A stretch of 64,000 nucleotides of DNA, taken from NCBI GenBank assembly GCA_015501585.1, contig JADNRY010000074.1, forward strand, positions 186,001 to 250,000. The letters run 5' to 3'. Position 1 is the first letter of the stretch; every line of letters starts with the position of its first letter. A program made the position numbers and the translations under genes. Below are positions 43,601-53,361 of the stretch, in pieces. The notes under the pieces were generated by a model. The model had not been told where the DNA came from, searched no databases, and saw only the letters and a program-made list of their open reading frames with translations. The DNA is from Rhodocollybia butyracea. Taxonomy: Eukaryota > Basidiomycota > Agaricomycetes > Agaricales > Omphalotaceae.

Positions 43601-46046
43601 TTACACCAAGGCACCAGATATGTACTGGATACACTCCACCAAGGCTACAGATAGGCACCAAATATGTACCAGTCAAATTACACCAAGGCAACATACATGT
43701 ACTGGATATGTTCCACCAAAGCACTATACACTGCTGTGGCTATACACATGTGCGAGATATGCTCCACCATGGCTACAGATGGCCACCAGATATGCAATAT
43801 CCAGGCTAACACTAGATACCAGATTATACTCCAGCAATGTGCACAACTTAACATTTCTTCAACATTATTTCTTTGTTTTGTATAAATTTTACAAAAATTT
43901 ATTTGGTATCACTTTGCTACACCTTTTGCATACTTCGCACACTCTTTCTATATCATTGCCCACAATTGTTTGCATAAATCATTGTCACATTCATGTACTT
44001 TTTAACATAATTCTATCATATAATTGACAACTCATATATCCCCCATGTTGCCACATCATTAGACCCCAACTTGCAACTCAAAAATCAATAACATCCACAC
44101 TTGTCCTTTGTACATTTTCTGTCAGTTCATCCAAATCTGCTAAAGTAATGATGAATATATAGATCAGTGCAGATGTCAAATTTATCATAGTTTCCTCATT
44201 ATTTATTGTGTTTAAACCCCATGTTTTTTTAATAATGCAGTACCCTCATTGTGAACAGATAGTAAATGTGTATGATATAATAGGTATAATAGTTTACAGA
44301 TGTATTCCCTGTATGTGGTAATGATTACAGTGAAGTTATGCTAATCACATACATCATAGCTCCCCCACATTTATACCAAAACTTGCCACATTTACAATGG
44401 ATTAACAGTGATATTAACCATTCATATGTTCATTATAGTTTCATTGTTCATAAAACAGCTTACATGAGCCTGTGTTGACATAACTTTAACATTTTTCTTT
44501 AGCATATTTTCAAAATTGTAATCACCAGCTCTTGTGATTAATTATGAAGATGGATTTGAATCATTTGAGTATTAATTGTGCTCATTTGTTCAGCATACAT
44601 CCTTTGCAATTCTGGCTTGTTATAGGTAAAAACCCAGAAAGCAACTTCCAGTAAGTTAAGTGGAATTATAGGAGATGTTTTGCAAAACTTTTCTGTATGT
44701 TTTTCATATATAGCGCAAAGAATGTGTGATATATAAGCATTATATATCTTTATATGCTCAGCATACATCCTTCACAATTCTGGCTCATTATTGGTAAAAC
44801 CCAGAAAGCAACTTTTATAGTAGATGTTTTGCACAACTTTTCTGTATGTTTCTTGTATATAGTACAAGGAATGGATGACATATAAATATTATATATCATC
44901 ATATTCTCAACATACATTTCTCACAACTCTGGCACCTTATAGGTAAAAAACCAGAAAGCAACTTCCCATAAGTTGGGTGAAATTATTGAAGATGTTTTGC
45001 ATAACTTTCCTGTATCTTTTTGGTATATTGTACTAGGAAGAGATGACATACAAGCATTTTATATTGACTTTAAGCACCATGTTTCCATCATACCTCCAGA
45101 ATAACTTCTGCCCCTTGTAAATATCTAATGACAAATCTATATATCTCAGCTTTAACATGATTTTACAATGATTTTACCAAAAGCATCAAAAATTATGTGA
45201 TTCCCACTTGGTGAGATTTGCACATTTGTTCAGCATATATCACGGCAAATCACGTGAACCTGCATCCAGTGTGAGACTTTACTAACAGTTTACTTCAATC
45301 ACTTTTAGCTTCATGGGACAATGAGAAGAAGGAAGCGGATAAGCCTGGTTACATCTTAAAACTATTCCTATGGGCGCCTGAAGATTCAAAATTGCGAAGA
45401 GAGATAGAGGCTCTCAGGCTTGTGGGTCAACTTGTTAAAGCAGGTCAAGTTGTTGTAGAAAATCAGAAGAAAAATGCAATTGTGATGCATGAGGCACCAG
45501 GGAAGACAATGAAACAATTACGGGAGGACCACCCAAAAGAGATTGTGAAGATAATGAAACGATGGATACCCGCAATTGCGGCCAAGGCTGCTCATTTTGC
45601 TAAGCAAGGGCTAAGTCATCAGTGAGCAACTCAATTCCCCTGCGCTTTTGTTGGATTTTGTTAATTTTGTCGTTCTAGTGATCTGAACGAAGGCAATGTG
45701 AGTAACTCATAGAGCTTGCTCACTTGAAGCTAACTGTGGCCAAGATTTTCATAAGTATGAACAAGAATACAGCAGAAGACTTCCTTCCCTCGACTGGAGT
45801 CACCCCGGCTGACATGATGAGCCGAGTCACCCTGATTGACTGGGGGTACTATGACAGACCTGGCGAAAAAGTACGTCTACATTATAACTTTTAACTCTTC
45901 AAGTTTAATGCTTTTCCGCCCTACAGGGCTTCACGGATGATTCTAAAGAATTTGAGAGAAGAATGGGAGCAGATTGGGGCCTGATGGAATGGAGCCAGAG
46001 GAATGGACCCACGGAAGCCTGGCTGGGGATATCAAAGAAACTTTGA
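28624..46046 (+). CDS. Predicted secreted protein-kinase-like protein, first intron holds a 16.4 kb element
   Basis: Exons 28624-28837, 45309-45621, 45679-45697, 45745-45870 and 45927-46046 join in frame to 263 aa. Residues 1-22 (MRFPSFTLSLFALLTVLPTI..) are a signal peptide with an A-type cleavage site before APCQYGD. The rest has the elements of a minimal kinase fold: GYILKLF (candidate beta-3 Lys89), RREIEAL (alpha-C Glu), NAIVMHEAPGKT (hinge region), HHDLNEGN (H-x-D..N catalytic loop, 175-182) and LIDWG (214-216, in the DFG place). It is short (usual kinase domain about 250-280 aa plus signal), so lobes are trimmed. Donor 28838 (GTCAAC) is weak but is the only nearby one that keeps frame; removing the inserted element leaves a normal 64 nt intron with ACTAAC. 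A truncated paralogue lies at 24564. Substrate unknown; activity is inference. The huge palindromic intron may block expression. Confidence 0.72.
29083..29565 (+). repeat. Three AT-rich tandem units of about 150-165 bp
   Basis: Units share TTATATGTCA..CATACAGAAAAGTT..GCAAAACATC..GTTGCTTTCTGGGTTTT..GCCAGA.TTG..GGATGTATGCTGA. The repeated TATGCTGAACAAATG also occurs at the outermost end (28902), so the end of the element itself looks like a unit fragment: a subterminal repeat pattern as in CACTA elements. Mirrored at about 44570-45060. Confidence 0.7.
30450..30831. repeat. Solo LTR (382 bp) in the left arm only
   Basis: Starts TGTAGGAATTTGG, ends TTTACAACAACA, with TGTTG duplicated at 30445-30449 and 30832-30836. 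The right arm shows the uninterrupted sequence (reverse complement near 43690). Contains a TATAGTATATAAG promoter-like box near 30680. Probably Ty1/copia type, from length and layout. Inserted after the two arms existed. Confidence 0.85.
31940..33190 (+). repeat. Dimeric ~198 bp satellite array, forward
   Basis: Two alternating ~99 bp monomers: A (GGAGCATAGCTGGTACATAT.. ending CCTGTCTGTAGATCACACC) and B (GGGGCATACCTGGTACACAA.. ending GGCCTCTGTGCATCA). ACCTG recurs every 10-25 bp. The period is a multiple of three and indels are mostly 3-6 bp, so open frames of up to 280 codons arise. I regard these as by-products of the repeat. Confidence 0.82.
33230..33890 (-). repeat. Same satellite, reverse orientation (left arm)
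   Basis: Head-to-head with the preceding array. The turning point (33178-33232) carries the short inverted repeat AGCCAACCTGGCTG / CAGCCAACCTGAG. Makes a palindrome inside the larger arm. Confidence 0.78.
33896..34149 (+). pseudogene. Ty1/copia polyprotein fragment (before RT), left arm
   Basis: Encodes PDIAPDPPEAAPGNRPDVAE, then RTLQEALRGPNLASWLKAVD and ELKSLIDMGTFE, matching the start of copia reverse transcriptase (W..A...E...L...GTFE). Cut off at 34149 where the arm identity ends and satellite resumes. Confidence 0.7.
34565..35908 (-). pseudogene. Ty1/copia polyprotein fragment: integrase-RT linker and RT start
   Basis: 447 codons open. It begins with FIGYDQGSKGYLFMR and VVHAAQATFYEKWFPR, the conserved end of copia integrase regions. 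A long Pro/Asp-rich linker follows, then RT motifs: WDQACKDEINGLKKQNVFEV, CRWVFTKKSDGCYKARLVAK, GFSQVEGVDYNELFSPVARF and TLDVKQAFLYGKLDEEIYM, stopping just after LYGLKQAS. The YVDD box, RNase H, protease and gag are absent. It has no LTRs around it. It differs clearly from the copia fragment in the arms, so at least two copia families contributed. Confidence 0.82.
36012..36152 (+). pseudogene. Possible C-terminal end of an hAT transposase
   Basis: LRSWIDAGLVPIDEVLAYLC followed by a basic/acidic tail and TAG resembles the last residues of basidiomycete hAT transposases (after the dimerisation domain). Only about 47 codons, directly beyond the copia fragment. Weak assignment. Confidence 0.25.
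36430..36880 (+). repeat. Dimeric satellite array, forward (core)
   Basis: About 2.3 dimers of the same A/B units as in the arms (GGAGCATAGCTGGTACATAT; GGGGCATACCTGGTACACAA). Confidence 0.78.
37270..38560 (-). repeat. Dimeric satellite array, reverse (core)
   Basis: About 6.5 dimers, head-to-head with 36430-36880 across a 390 bp spacer. Ends near 38560 at ATGGCCGTAA..GTGTGTAATAAATCAG, a sequence also bordering the array in both arms (32978 and 40690). Confidence 0.78.
39347..39775 (-). pseudogene. Ty1/copia polyprotein fragment, right arm (longer copy)
   Basis: Same fragment as 33896-34149 but extending further into RT: FIANLPKGHCAISSKLVFKI, then KRLPDGTIERYKACLVARGF and SQMPSSDFDKVFSPLVKLTS. 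It then runs into satellite. The extra 180 bp lies inside the core beyond the arm-identity border at 39533. Confidence 0.75.
39785..41740. repeat. Satellite arrays of the right arm (forward 39785-40450, reverse 40530-41740)
   Basis: Mirror images of 33890-33230 and 33190-31940. The same turning-point hairpin with GGTTGGCTGGGGGGTCAGCC is at about 40465-40500. Confidence 0.8.
42406..43253. other. 850 bp present only in the right arm
   Basis: The left arm reads GTATGTATCA/ACTTATGG at about 31265-31280, whereas the right arm has about 850 bp between the same flanks. ATCA occurs at both borders, as left by a microhomology-mediated deletion in the left arm. Content: more GTACATATCTGG-type repeats and a low-complexity GCATAATGGGACCCCCAAGC / CATAACAGGAGGGTCCAAGC pair. 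Confidence 0.65.
44570..45060 (-). repeat. Mirror copy of the AT-rich tandem units
   Basis: Reverse complement of 29083-29565; three units. See the left-arm entry. Confidence 0.7.
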
Positions 46047-48189
46047 GTCTACAAGAGCGTCTACTGCAATCCCAAGTCTAATCACCAAGCCTAATAATAC
46101 TGTCACATCTTGATCTCTTCGTAAAGTCTGCCCCTCTTTGCAAAATATATTTTTGTAAAATCACTTATCAATGTGCCCTACTTTGCTCATGTAATATACA
46201 TAGATATAGGGAAGCGTTGGTCGACTAATTATACCTTGACGCGAATGAGTAGGATGTGTTGATATCATGCGAGCAGGCGATTGACACTATATAGAGGACG
46301 AGTTGTCCTCAAGTCCCTCAGTTGTTTTATTTATAGGTCTACGGAACTAGTACTTACGCTTATACGTGTAGCTCATACTTAAAGTTCCTCAGGTAATTAC
46401 TTGCAATACGGGTTATTTCTATCTTCTGAGGCTTGTACTTATTAAGTTGGTGACGAAAGTGGAGAGACCGGCGGAAACTAGGGCGTCGAAACCGAGTGCA
46501 CGGAGCGAACCTTTGGTGTTTTGGTTCTGGAGGTGAGTTAGGAAGTTACGGTGGTGTCAGGGCATGTAGAGTAGCATGCGAGAAGGATTGGGTGTCGTCA
46601 GTACGCTCGTCTTCAGAAGAAGCAGTATCGGGCGCCCGTCCGGTCAAATTCCTCGAATGAGAGAACTGCTCCACCCCAAGGACGCATCCAACGGGTGAAT
46701 AAGCGAGCTTTAATTTGACCCGTCGAGGGACCGGAAAAGCTCTGTCGGCTCCTCCAGCCTCTCATCCATCTTGATACCCTCAAAGATCCATGATCTCCTC
46801 TCGCCCTCTTTGAGATTACCCGCATCGATCCTCGGAACCAAGGACGGATCTGCTCGTAACACTTGGGGACTACAGCCGACACTCGTGTTGTTGAGCTCAG
46901 TCTCCATTTCCCCTATGATACCTCGGCCGTTGGTCGATCCCGAGGTTGGTTGAGGTATTTAGTGATACGCCTAACGGCAATAGCATTACCTGAGCTCATC
47001 AAGGGTGGATTTCATCAGCAAGCGGGCACGCACACCAATGAGCTCAATACGAGCGGAGGTGAGGTAAAAGTGGATTCAGAGGGCGTGGATGTAAATGTGG
47101 TCAAGACTCGTAGATTTCGTGGATCAATGGTTACAAACGGCGAAGAAAAAGAGGTTGTTGGATCAAGAAAGCCCCAGTTGTAGAGGACGTCGTCGGAGTA
47201 AGTTAATACTGGGAAAAGCTGTAGTTCTTGAGAAATTTGCAGGAGGGGAAGCGTGAAATAAGTTATATGTTCAAGTTTATAAACAAATCTAAAAGTGTTT
47301 GTTATCAGAATAAATGACAGTGATGATTAAAGATGGTGGAGAGTTCTAGTTAGTGATGGTAGCAGCTCATCAACGATGTCGATGGTTTCGCAGAACGGAG
47401 GTGTTACTTTATCGATTATCGGTCTCGGTAATCTATAGATTGAGAAGAATCGCTTTCGGAGAGAAAGCACAGCCTTTCCTTACGGCCCGGAGAGGTTATT
47501 CCGAGTTTCTGCTTGCACGCACGCAACTTCAAGGGAGGAACGCCGTTTTGAAGACGCGAGTGCCATGGTCAATGAAACAGCAACTAGCGCAAAAGATGGT
47601 CATACCAAATAACGCGTACGAGTAAAAAATGGAGTTGAAAATAAACAAGCGCTTGTGGCGCTTATTAGCTACTCATCCTTGCTTCCAGACCACAAAAAGC
47701 GAACAACATTCTATCTCAGAGTCAAAAAACTCCGCAAGCTCCCGTTGTCCACGGCAACTTTACTTTCCACTCGGCTTGATGACGCTCGCTGGCCATGGGC
47801 TTTCTGCCTTCTGTTCCGTTACTCTCGTTCTTCAAATGATTCCACCTGTACCATCTCCACACCTTCTTCACACTAAGCGCTAGCATCTTCACGTATTACC
47901 CAGCGGCAACTGTCACATTTAATGATTCATACATAACCTCTACTCCTTTCAAACTCCTTTATTCCGACTCAGGCAACTATCCTCGTAACTTAAACTCAAC
48001 ATTTACCCAAAAAAAGCATAAAGGAACAGTGAATGCAGATACTTAGATCATCGCCTTTTACCCTGCAGCGGTTATGTAGTTGCTATGAATGTAACATTAT
48101 TGCTTCCTTCTGGCGCCCATCAGCCATGCGGCCGTCTTTTCAGACGTATTTCTGGGTCAAGTTAGCTCGCCTTCCTATCCTCCCTCTTG
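46047..48189. other. Intergenic, remnants only
   Basis: Positions 46200-46450 include CTATATAGAGGACGAGTTGT and, at 46445, GTTGGTGACGAAAGTGGAGA. This is reminiscent of an LTR followed by a PBS, but the borders are not clear. The minus strand at 46960-46705 encodes PQPTSGSTNGRGIIGEMETE and LNNTSVGC, related to the remnant at 26.6 kb. At 47640-47880 an open stretch LISYSSLLPDHKKRTTFYLR could be an exon remnant. No intact gene supported. Confidence 0.4.
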
Positions 48190-51100
48190 ATGGTCTCCGT
48201 CCCACAAACTGTTCTCCCACTACAACCATCCTCACTCCCTATCCACCGCTACTCCCGCCGCCAGGCTGGCCAAGCAGCCCACGTACTCGCTGACCTGGAC
48301 ATCGACAAGTTCGGAATCGCGATCTCCCAAACTGATGACGGCACAATCGACCATATTGCCTTTGCCACTCCGAGCGCAGTGTACCTTATAGACGCGTGCA
48401 TGAGCGATGCTAGAGATCATGGCGGCTTAGACGCGTGGTTTAAAGCACTGCTAGGATCCACGACGACTGTGTTAGCAGGATTTGGGATGCCTCGGATCGC
48501 GCTGCGTCTTCACCATCACCTACGGTATCATGTTCGTGGTATCGATTTGTCTACTCTGTTTACGACCAACGGGACTGCGTGGCTGCCGTCCAAGGTCGTC
48601 CAGAAGATATGTTTTCTTGGGAATACTTTTTCAGTGGACTCCCTTTGGCATGAGAATGATCAGAAGGCATCCGTTGAGAAGCTATGTCTTCGAGCGTGGA
48701 TCTCCGCAAAGTAAGTTCACAAGCTTTGTTCGTGTTGATGAATTCTGAGAGAGACCCCACCTTTCGTAGAGTCATTACTTCCGACGCGTGTTATACTTCA
48801 ATGCAAACTGTACGAAAGGTGGATACTCGTCATATCAGGAAAGATGTATGTAATCTCGTCGAAATCTTATCCCCTCCTTTTTTATTCTTATTCATTGGTT
48901 TAATCAATTATCAGATCCTCCTCTGTCTCGGCACTCTTCTCCGTCAAAACGATATCATCGCTAGAGCTAACCCGCGAGTCACCACCAACGAATACGAGTC
49001 ATTTACCCTACACAAGGACGGCAATATGGCCCTGCACAATTCGCGCTTCAAAACTCGTGTCCGCGTCAGTAATCAGGTAACATATCTTCTCCATTGATAC
49101 GCAGTTACCAAGTGAAGCCCACCACTGATACATCTCCTATCTCGCACCCTAGTCCTACGTCGAAGTCACAAGCAAGGACGGCACCACCCACAAAGGTAAC
49201 GCTGTTAAGGCTCACGGGAGGACCACAATGGTCCAATTCCAGAAAACACTAGGGGACAAGCTGGAATCCGTGCGCGTCGTCGGTCTGGACCAACCCACCA
49301 CCTCGGAACAGGCCCGCGATGCGTTTCTGCTGAGGATACTCCAAGATCAGGATAAACTCCTTGATTCAGAGTTTGTACGATACATCTGGTTTCCAAACAG
49401 GGAAGATACTGCACTTTTGGACGATCGCTCGGCGCTGTCTCTCAACAGCTCTTTGACGACGTATGTTATGCATCTTAATAATTCGCAGCGAAACGTTGTC
49501 GCCGCGATGGTATCCCATGATCCCATAATCGTTGTTCACGGTGAGTTCACCCCAGCGATCGCTTTTTTTTAGGTTTTAGGTTTGTCTTATCGTATCGCAT
49601 ATACATTTTTAGGACCACCGGGTACCGGCAAGACCACGACTATATCCTCCGCTGCCGAAATATGGTCTAAGGTATACTCAAACCCGGTGTGGATCATCGG
49701 CCATTCCAATGTTTCCGTCAAGAACATAGCTGAGAAGCTCGTGAAGCAAAAAGTGGACTTCAAGCTCATTGTGTCGAAAGACTTTTACGTAGAATGGTAC
49801 GTTGTAACGTTGTTAACACTTCCCCCTTAAAACAACCTTGTTTCGTTCCATGGTTCCATGGCATTATAATGAGTGACTGAGTGGTACTTAAACCGATGTC
49901 TAGGCACGAACATATTTATCACGAGATAGAAGGGCGATTAATTCGTACAGACGAGCTTCCTCAAGACTCCGTTGGATTGAGTCGGGTTATTGGGAGTTCC
50001 CGAGTTATATTGTCGACGCTTGGGCTTCTTTCGAATCCTGCACTTGATAATAATGGGACGTTCAAGATTGTACCGTTTGAGCGAGTCGTTGTAGATGAGG
50101 CATCGCAGGTACGTTACCTCCGTTCGTTGGTAAGACCAAGCATCTAAGATCTCCTTTTTCAAGATAAACGTTTTTGAATTCATGGTACTAAGTGGCGTCC
50201 ACCTGCTCCTCGACCCCAACTAACCCGGAATCCTTGCCCGTAGCACATCTTTCACAAATTTAGAAAATCACTAGTAAAGCTGTGCTTTTTCGGAGATCCT
50301 AAACAACGTGAGCTTCCTTTCGAAGTTCCTCTTCCTTCAAATACTCATTCATTTCTCATTCTCTGTTTCTAGTACCGCCCTTTGGTCAGGAAAAAGCGAA
50401 AACGTTGCAGAGCATTTTCGAGGTTGAGCATTTGAAGAAAACTAGCTACTTTTTGAACGTCCAATGTAAGTAAGGCTTTTCAAAAGCGTATCTTTCTATC
50501 TCGATTGTTCCCACCCTTCCGACTCTTCAATCGTCTAACAATACTTATATTATCTGGATACTTAGATCGCATGCCGGTGCCCCTTGGAAGCTTCATCTCA
50601 TCACATATATACGACGGACGATTGACCTCGGACCATACCAACAAGCAACTCTCTTGTATCCGTTTTGTCGACACGCCTCGGGGAGCAGAGGAAAAAAGCG
50701 GGTTTAGCTGGATAGTGAGTGTTTTCTTTCATGGAAGTTGCGTCGACACGACTGAATGTAATATCTGATATTCATCTACTTAGAATGAAGGTGAAACTAA
50801 AACCATCGTGGATCTTGTACGAAATTACTATCGAAACGCGTCATTTTGTATCATCACTCCGTATGATGCCCAACGAGCTGCGATTGAAAGGGCGTTGAAA
50901 GCTGAAGGGCTTCCATGGGAGAATGTGTTTAATGTGGATAGTTTTCAAGGTTAGAGATTATTATGTATACCCTTTTATAATCTGCTCCACATCGACTAAC
51001 TTTCGCCATACTTAACTATCTAGGGAACGAGCGTGACTATGTCCTCATCTCCGTCGTGCGCTCCGCCCACGTTGGATTCCTGCATTCGCGACAGCGTATG

Positions 51101-51829
51101 AACGTCATGCTTACCCGATGTCGTCAAGGAATGGTCATCGTATCCAGCAAATCATTCCTCGAGGGTGTCGCGCGCGATACGCTTATTGGGAAGCTTTCAG
51201 CGTATTGGAATAGGATCGAGGGGTGCTCTTCGTGGGTTGGTTCTGCAGATATCATGAACTCAAGAGTGCATCTTCCCAGTGTTGTCGGAAAGAATGCGGA
51301 TCCTGTGGCAGCGGCGGCGGTGTCATATAGAACTTGGGAATCCTTAGCACAATATAGTGCGCCTCAACCATCGAAACGGTTCGATGTGAGCAAGCTGTTC
51401 AAAAAGCCTTTGCAACCCCATGCCCACACTCCTGCTCGTACTTGTACTCCTGATTCTCCTCGACCACGCCCTGCCTCCATCTTGGTAACCCCTCCTCCTC
51501 TGCTGAATCATAGCCACTTCCCCGCTCTCTCAGATATAACAAATGTCGTGCCCAAGGGTTCCAACTCATACGATAATGCCCGTACAAATGTGTCATGGGC
51601 AACCACTACTGCTATAAAGCCTCGCAAAGCCAACGTTTCTACTTCTCCCTTTCTTCATAATCGGTTTGCTGCGTTTCGCTTGCAGACTGCGCAGAAGCCA
51701 AAAGCGCAGGTATCGCGAGCCCTGGAGAACGTCAAATCCCCTGTTGCTCAGTCCGTATTGTCTCCATCCAAGAGCTTACCGCCAAGTGGAGATGGTTGGA
51801 TAAAGGTGCAAAGAAGGCGAAGGCGATGA
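48190..51829 (+). CDS. UPF1-like SF1 helicase with exonuclease-fold-like N-terminus
   Basis: Eleven exons (48190-48710, 48770-48845, 48915-49076, 49153-49540, 49613-49796, 49904-50108, 50244-50307, 50373-50465, 50566-50714, 50784-50949, 51024-51829) join without any break to 937 aa. Residues about 25-200 (LADLDIDKFGIAISQTDDG, VYLIDACMSD, VLAGFGMPRIALRLHHHLRY) resemble a DnaQ-like 3'-5' exonuclease fold, with DxD in place of DxE. The helicase core has motif I GPPGTGKTTT, II VVVDEASQ, III LCFFGDPKQLPPFG, IV NVQYRMP, V NVDSFQGNERDYVLISVVRS and VI RQRMNVMLTRCRQGMVIVSS, as in the DNA2/NAM7/UPF1 family (SF1B, ATP-driven nucleic acid translocation). The C-terminus is Ser/Pro-rich and basic, ending WIKVQRRRRR. 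Role unknown: RNA surveillance, silencing or repair are all possible. Confidence 0.88.
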
Positions 51830-52218
51830 GAGTCGAGTCTATGTAAGAATCAAGACTTTGCAGGGTCACTGGCTAGCACAGGTTGTTTCGTCCCAATACT
51901 CGGTACCTATTTGTTTTGTTCTTGCGCCAATTTTGTGGTAGCACTTTTAATTAGTATACTTAGACAAAATCCTCAGCATACTGGTCTACCTATTACTGCC
52001 GACGAGTCGACGCATTCAGTCCGGTCGAGCTGTGGGGCACGGTCATCGGAGAATGAAATAAGTGGTGACGAGGGCCAACAGTTTTTGGAACCGCGAAATT
52101 GAAATGATCATAGCCTTTATAAAAAGCAACGTGGGGATGAAAATATTTCACTGCCAGTTCAGTCTCCCCTCCACTTGAACACAGTTTGCTGGTCAAGCTG
52201 CACTATTGCTTCTCGAAA

Positions 52219-53361
52219 ATGCACGCTATTCTTCTTCTCTTTACACTCATGTCTGGCTTCATCCTTGCTGTGTTCCCTGTGCCAGTGCCAGCAGGACCCT
52301 CAGAGGCTATACAGAGCCTCTCGCCGCGTACCTCCCGTGTAAGTACTTGCCTGTATTTTGCTACTATACTAAGATACCCACCTATTACCAGTCAATTCCT
52401 ATTATTAGCTTCATTAACGACGAAGGCCAGAACTTGGGCACCGACCCAACTCGGTTTGGTAAAGGACCAACTGAAACATATCTCAGGGCAGCGCTAAATA
52501 AAGCTTTCGGATGGGCGGAAAATATGGAGATAAAATTTAGAGGCTCATATTCACGGTCGGGGGGTCGGTCATGGCGTTATATCACAGTCACTGGAGTAGA
52601 TGATAAGTGTACGGAGAGTCAGCCATGTTATGGGTGGTTAGCAAGGGGTTGTGAGTACTCGCTACTGAATCTGGTTTTTCATGCATTCCTCATAGCTTTG
52701 CTAGATCTAATTGGGATCGATCTCAAAAGGCATGGCAAGCATGGCACCTGGTATGTTGGCATTGCCGTAGGCGAGCCACGCCGAGGCCAGTTTGAATCCA
52801 TTATGGGACAACCTGCGAGGCCACCTCAAACGCTGTCACCCCACACGGAGTTGGTGCAAAAGGAATGGAACCAGCTCTCGAAGGAGTTTGTTGGACACTT
52901 TATGGTTCCGACCATGGCCTTCACCAATATCAATGGCAAACTGTTAAGCGGTCAAGAGGTACCTCTGGTTCCAGACTCCTCCCTCACTGGACAGATCAAT
53001 CAAGCTTTGAAAGTGGAAAATTATGAGATAACCTACCACGCATATTCCCTGCAAACAAGATCTTTTTTCCAGCTCGTTAGAGTGTCCATCTGTACAACTG
53101 TGAATCCTTGTTTTGGGTTTATAAAGCAACTTGATATAAGTGAGTACTTGTTCCCTATTCTGGTTTTATTTGTGTTCCTGATATATGCACAAAAAAGCCT
53201 TACATCATCACAAAAGACACATATTCATTGTACAGCCAAAAGTGCCTGGTCCTGACTCGGAGCGGTTTAAGCTTGTTGGGCTATATCCTTCTGACATGGA
53301 TACGAAATGGCGGGACGAGACTATGGCCATGTTGGAGAAGGATTTTCGACGAGTATTTTAA
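52219..53361 (+). CDS. Predicted secreted protein of unknown function
   Basis: Exons 52219-52338, 52392-52650, 52696-53139 and 53243-53361 give 313 aa. The N-terminus MHAILLLFTLMSGFILAVFP is a classic signal peptide, cleaved around A17 or near PVPAGPSEA. The mature part has SRSGGRSWRYITVTGVDDKC, ESQPCYGWLARG, HGKHGTWYVGIAVGEPRRG and a C-terminal VPGPDSERFKLVGLYPSDMD. It has few cysteines and no membrane segment. The third intron needs the acceptor after CCAAAAG (53242) to keep frame; the more canonical TACAG (53235) does not. No family recognised; the shape (about 290 aa, secreted) would suit an extracellular or effector-like protein, but nothing in the sequence shows that. Confidence 0.68.

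Larger units (their letters stand above)
28868..45271. mobile_element. Giant 16.4 kb inverted-repeat element with CACTG ends
   Basis: The outermost bases are CACTGGATGCAG (28868) and CTGCATCCAGTG (45271), flanked by TGA on both sides (28865-28867, 45272-45274). CACTG ends plus a 3 bp duplication fit the EnSpm/CACTA superfamily. The arms are collinear inverted repeats: left 28868-34149, right 39533-45271. Their length difference is explained by a solo LTR in the left arm and an 850 bp stretch present only in the right. The 5.4 kb core has more satellite arrays in both orientations, a copia fragment and a possible hAT end. No transposase was found, so it is non-autonomous or a composite. It lies in intron 1 of the kinase-like gene. 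An assembly artefact is possible but is argued against by the precise ends, the duplication and arm-specific insertions. Confidence 0.78.
39533..45271 (-). repeat. Right arm of the giant inverted-repeat element
   Basis: Mirror of 28868-34149 without the solo LTR. It keeps an 850 bp stretch (about 42406-43253) missing from the left arm. Around 41060-41130 it differs from the left arm by several one-base losses in GG or CC pairs. Confidence 0.82.

Noticed and set aside
28868..45271. Whole inverted structure as an assembly artefact
   Set aside because: Exact termini, a target duplication, an intact intron around it, a one-arm LTR with its own duplication and a one-arm deletion argue for a real structure, although long reads are needed.
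46200..46470. Possible LTR plus PBS
   Set aside because: A TATA-like box and GGTGACGAAAGTGG were seen, but no TG..CA borders, duplication or second copy could be fixed.
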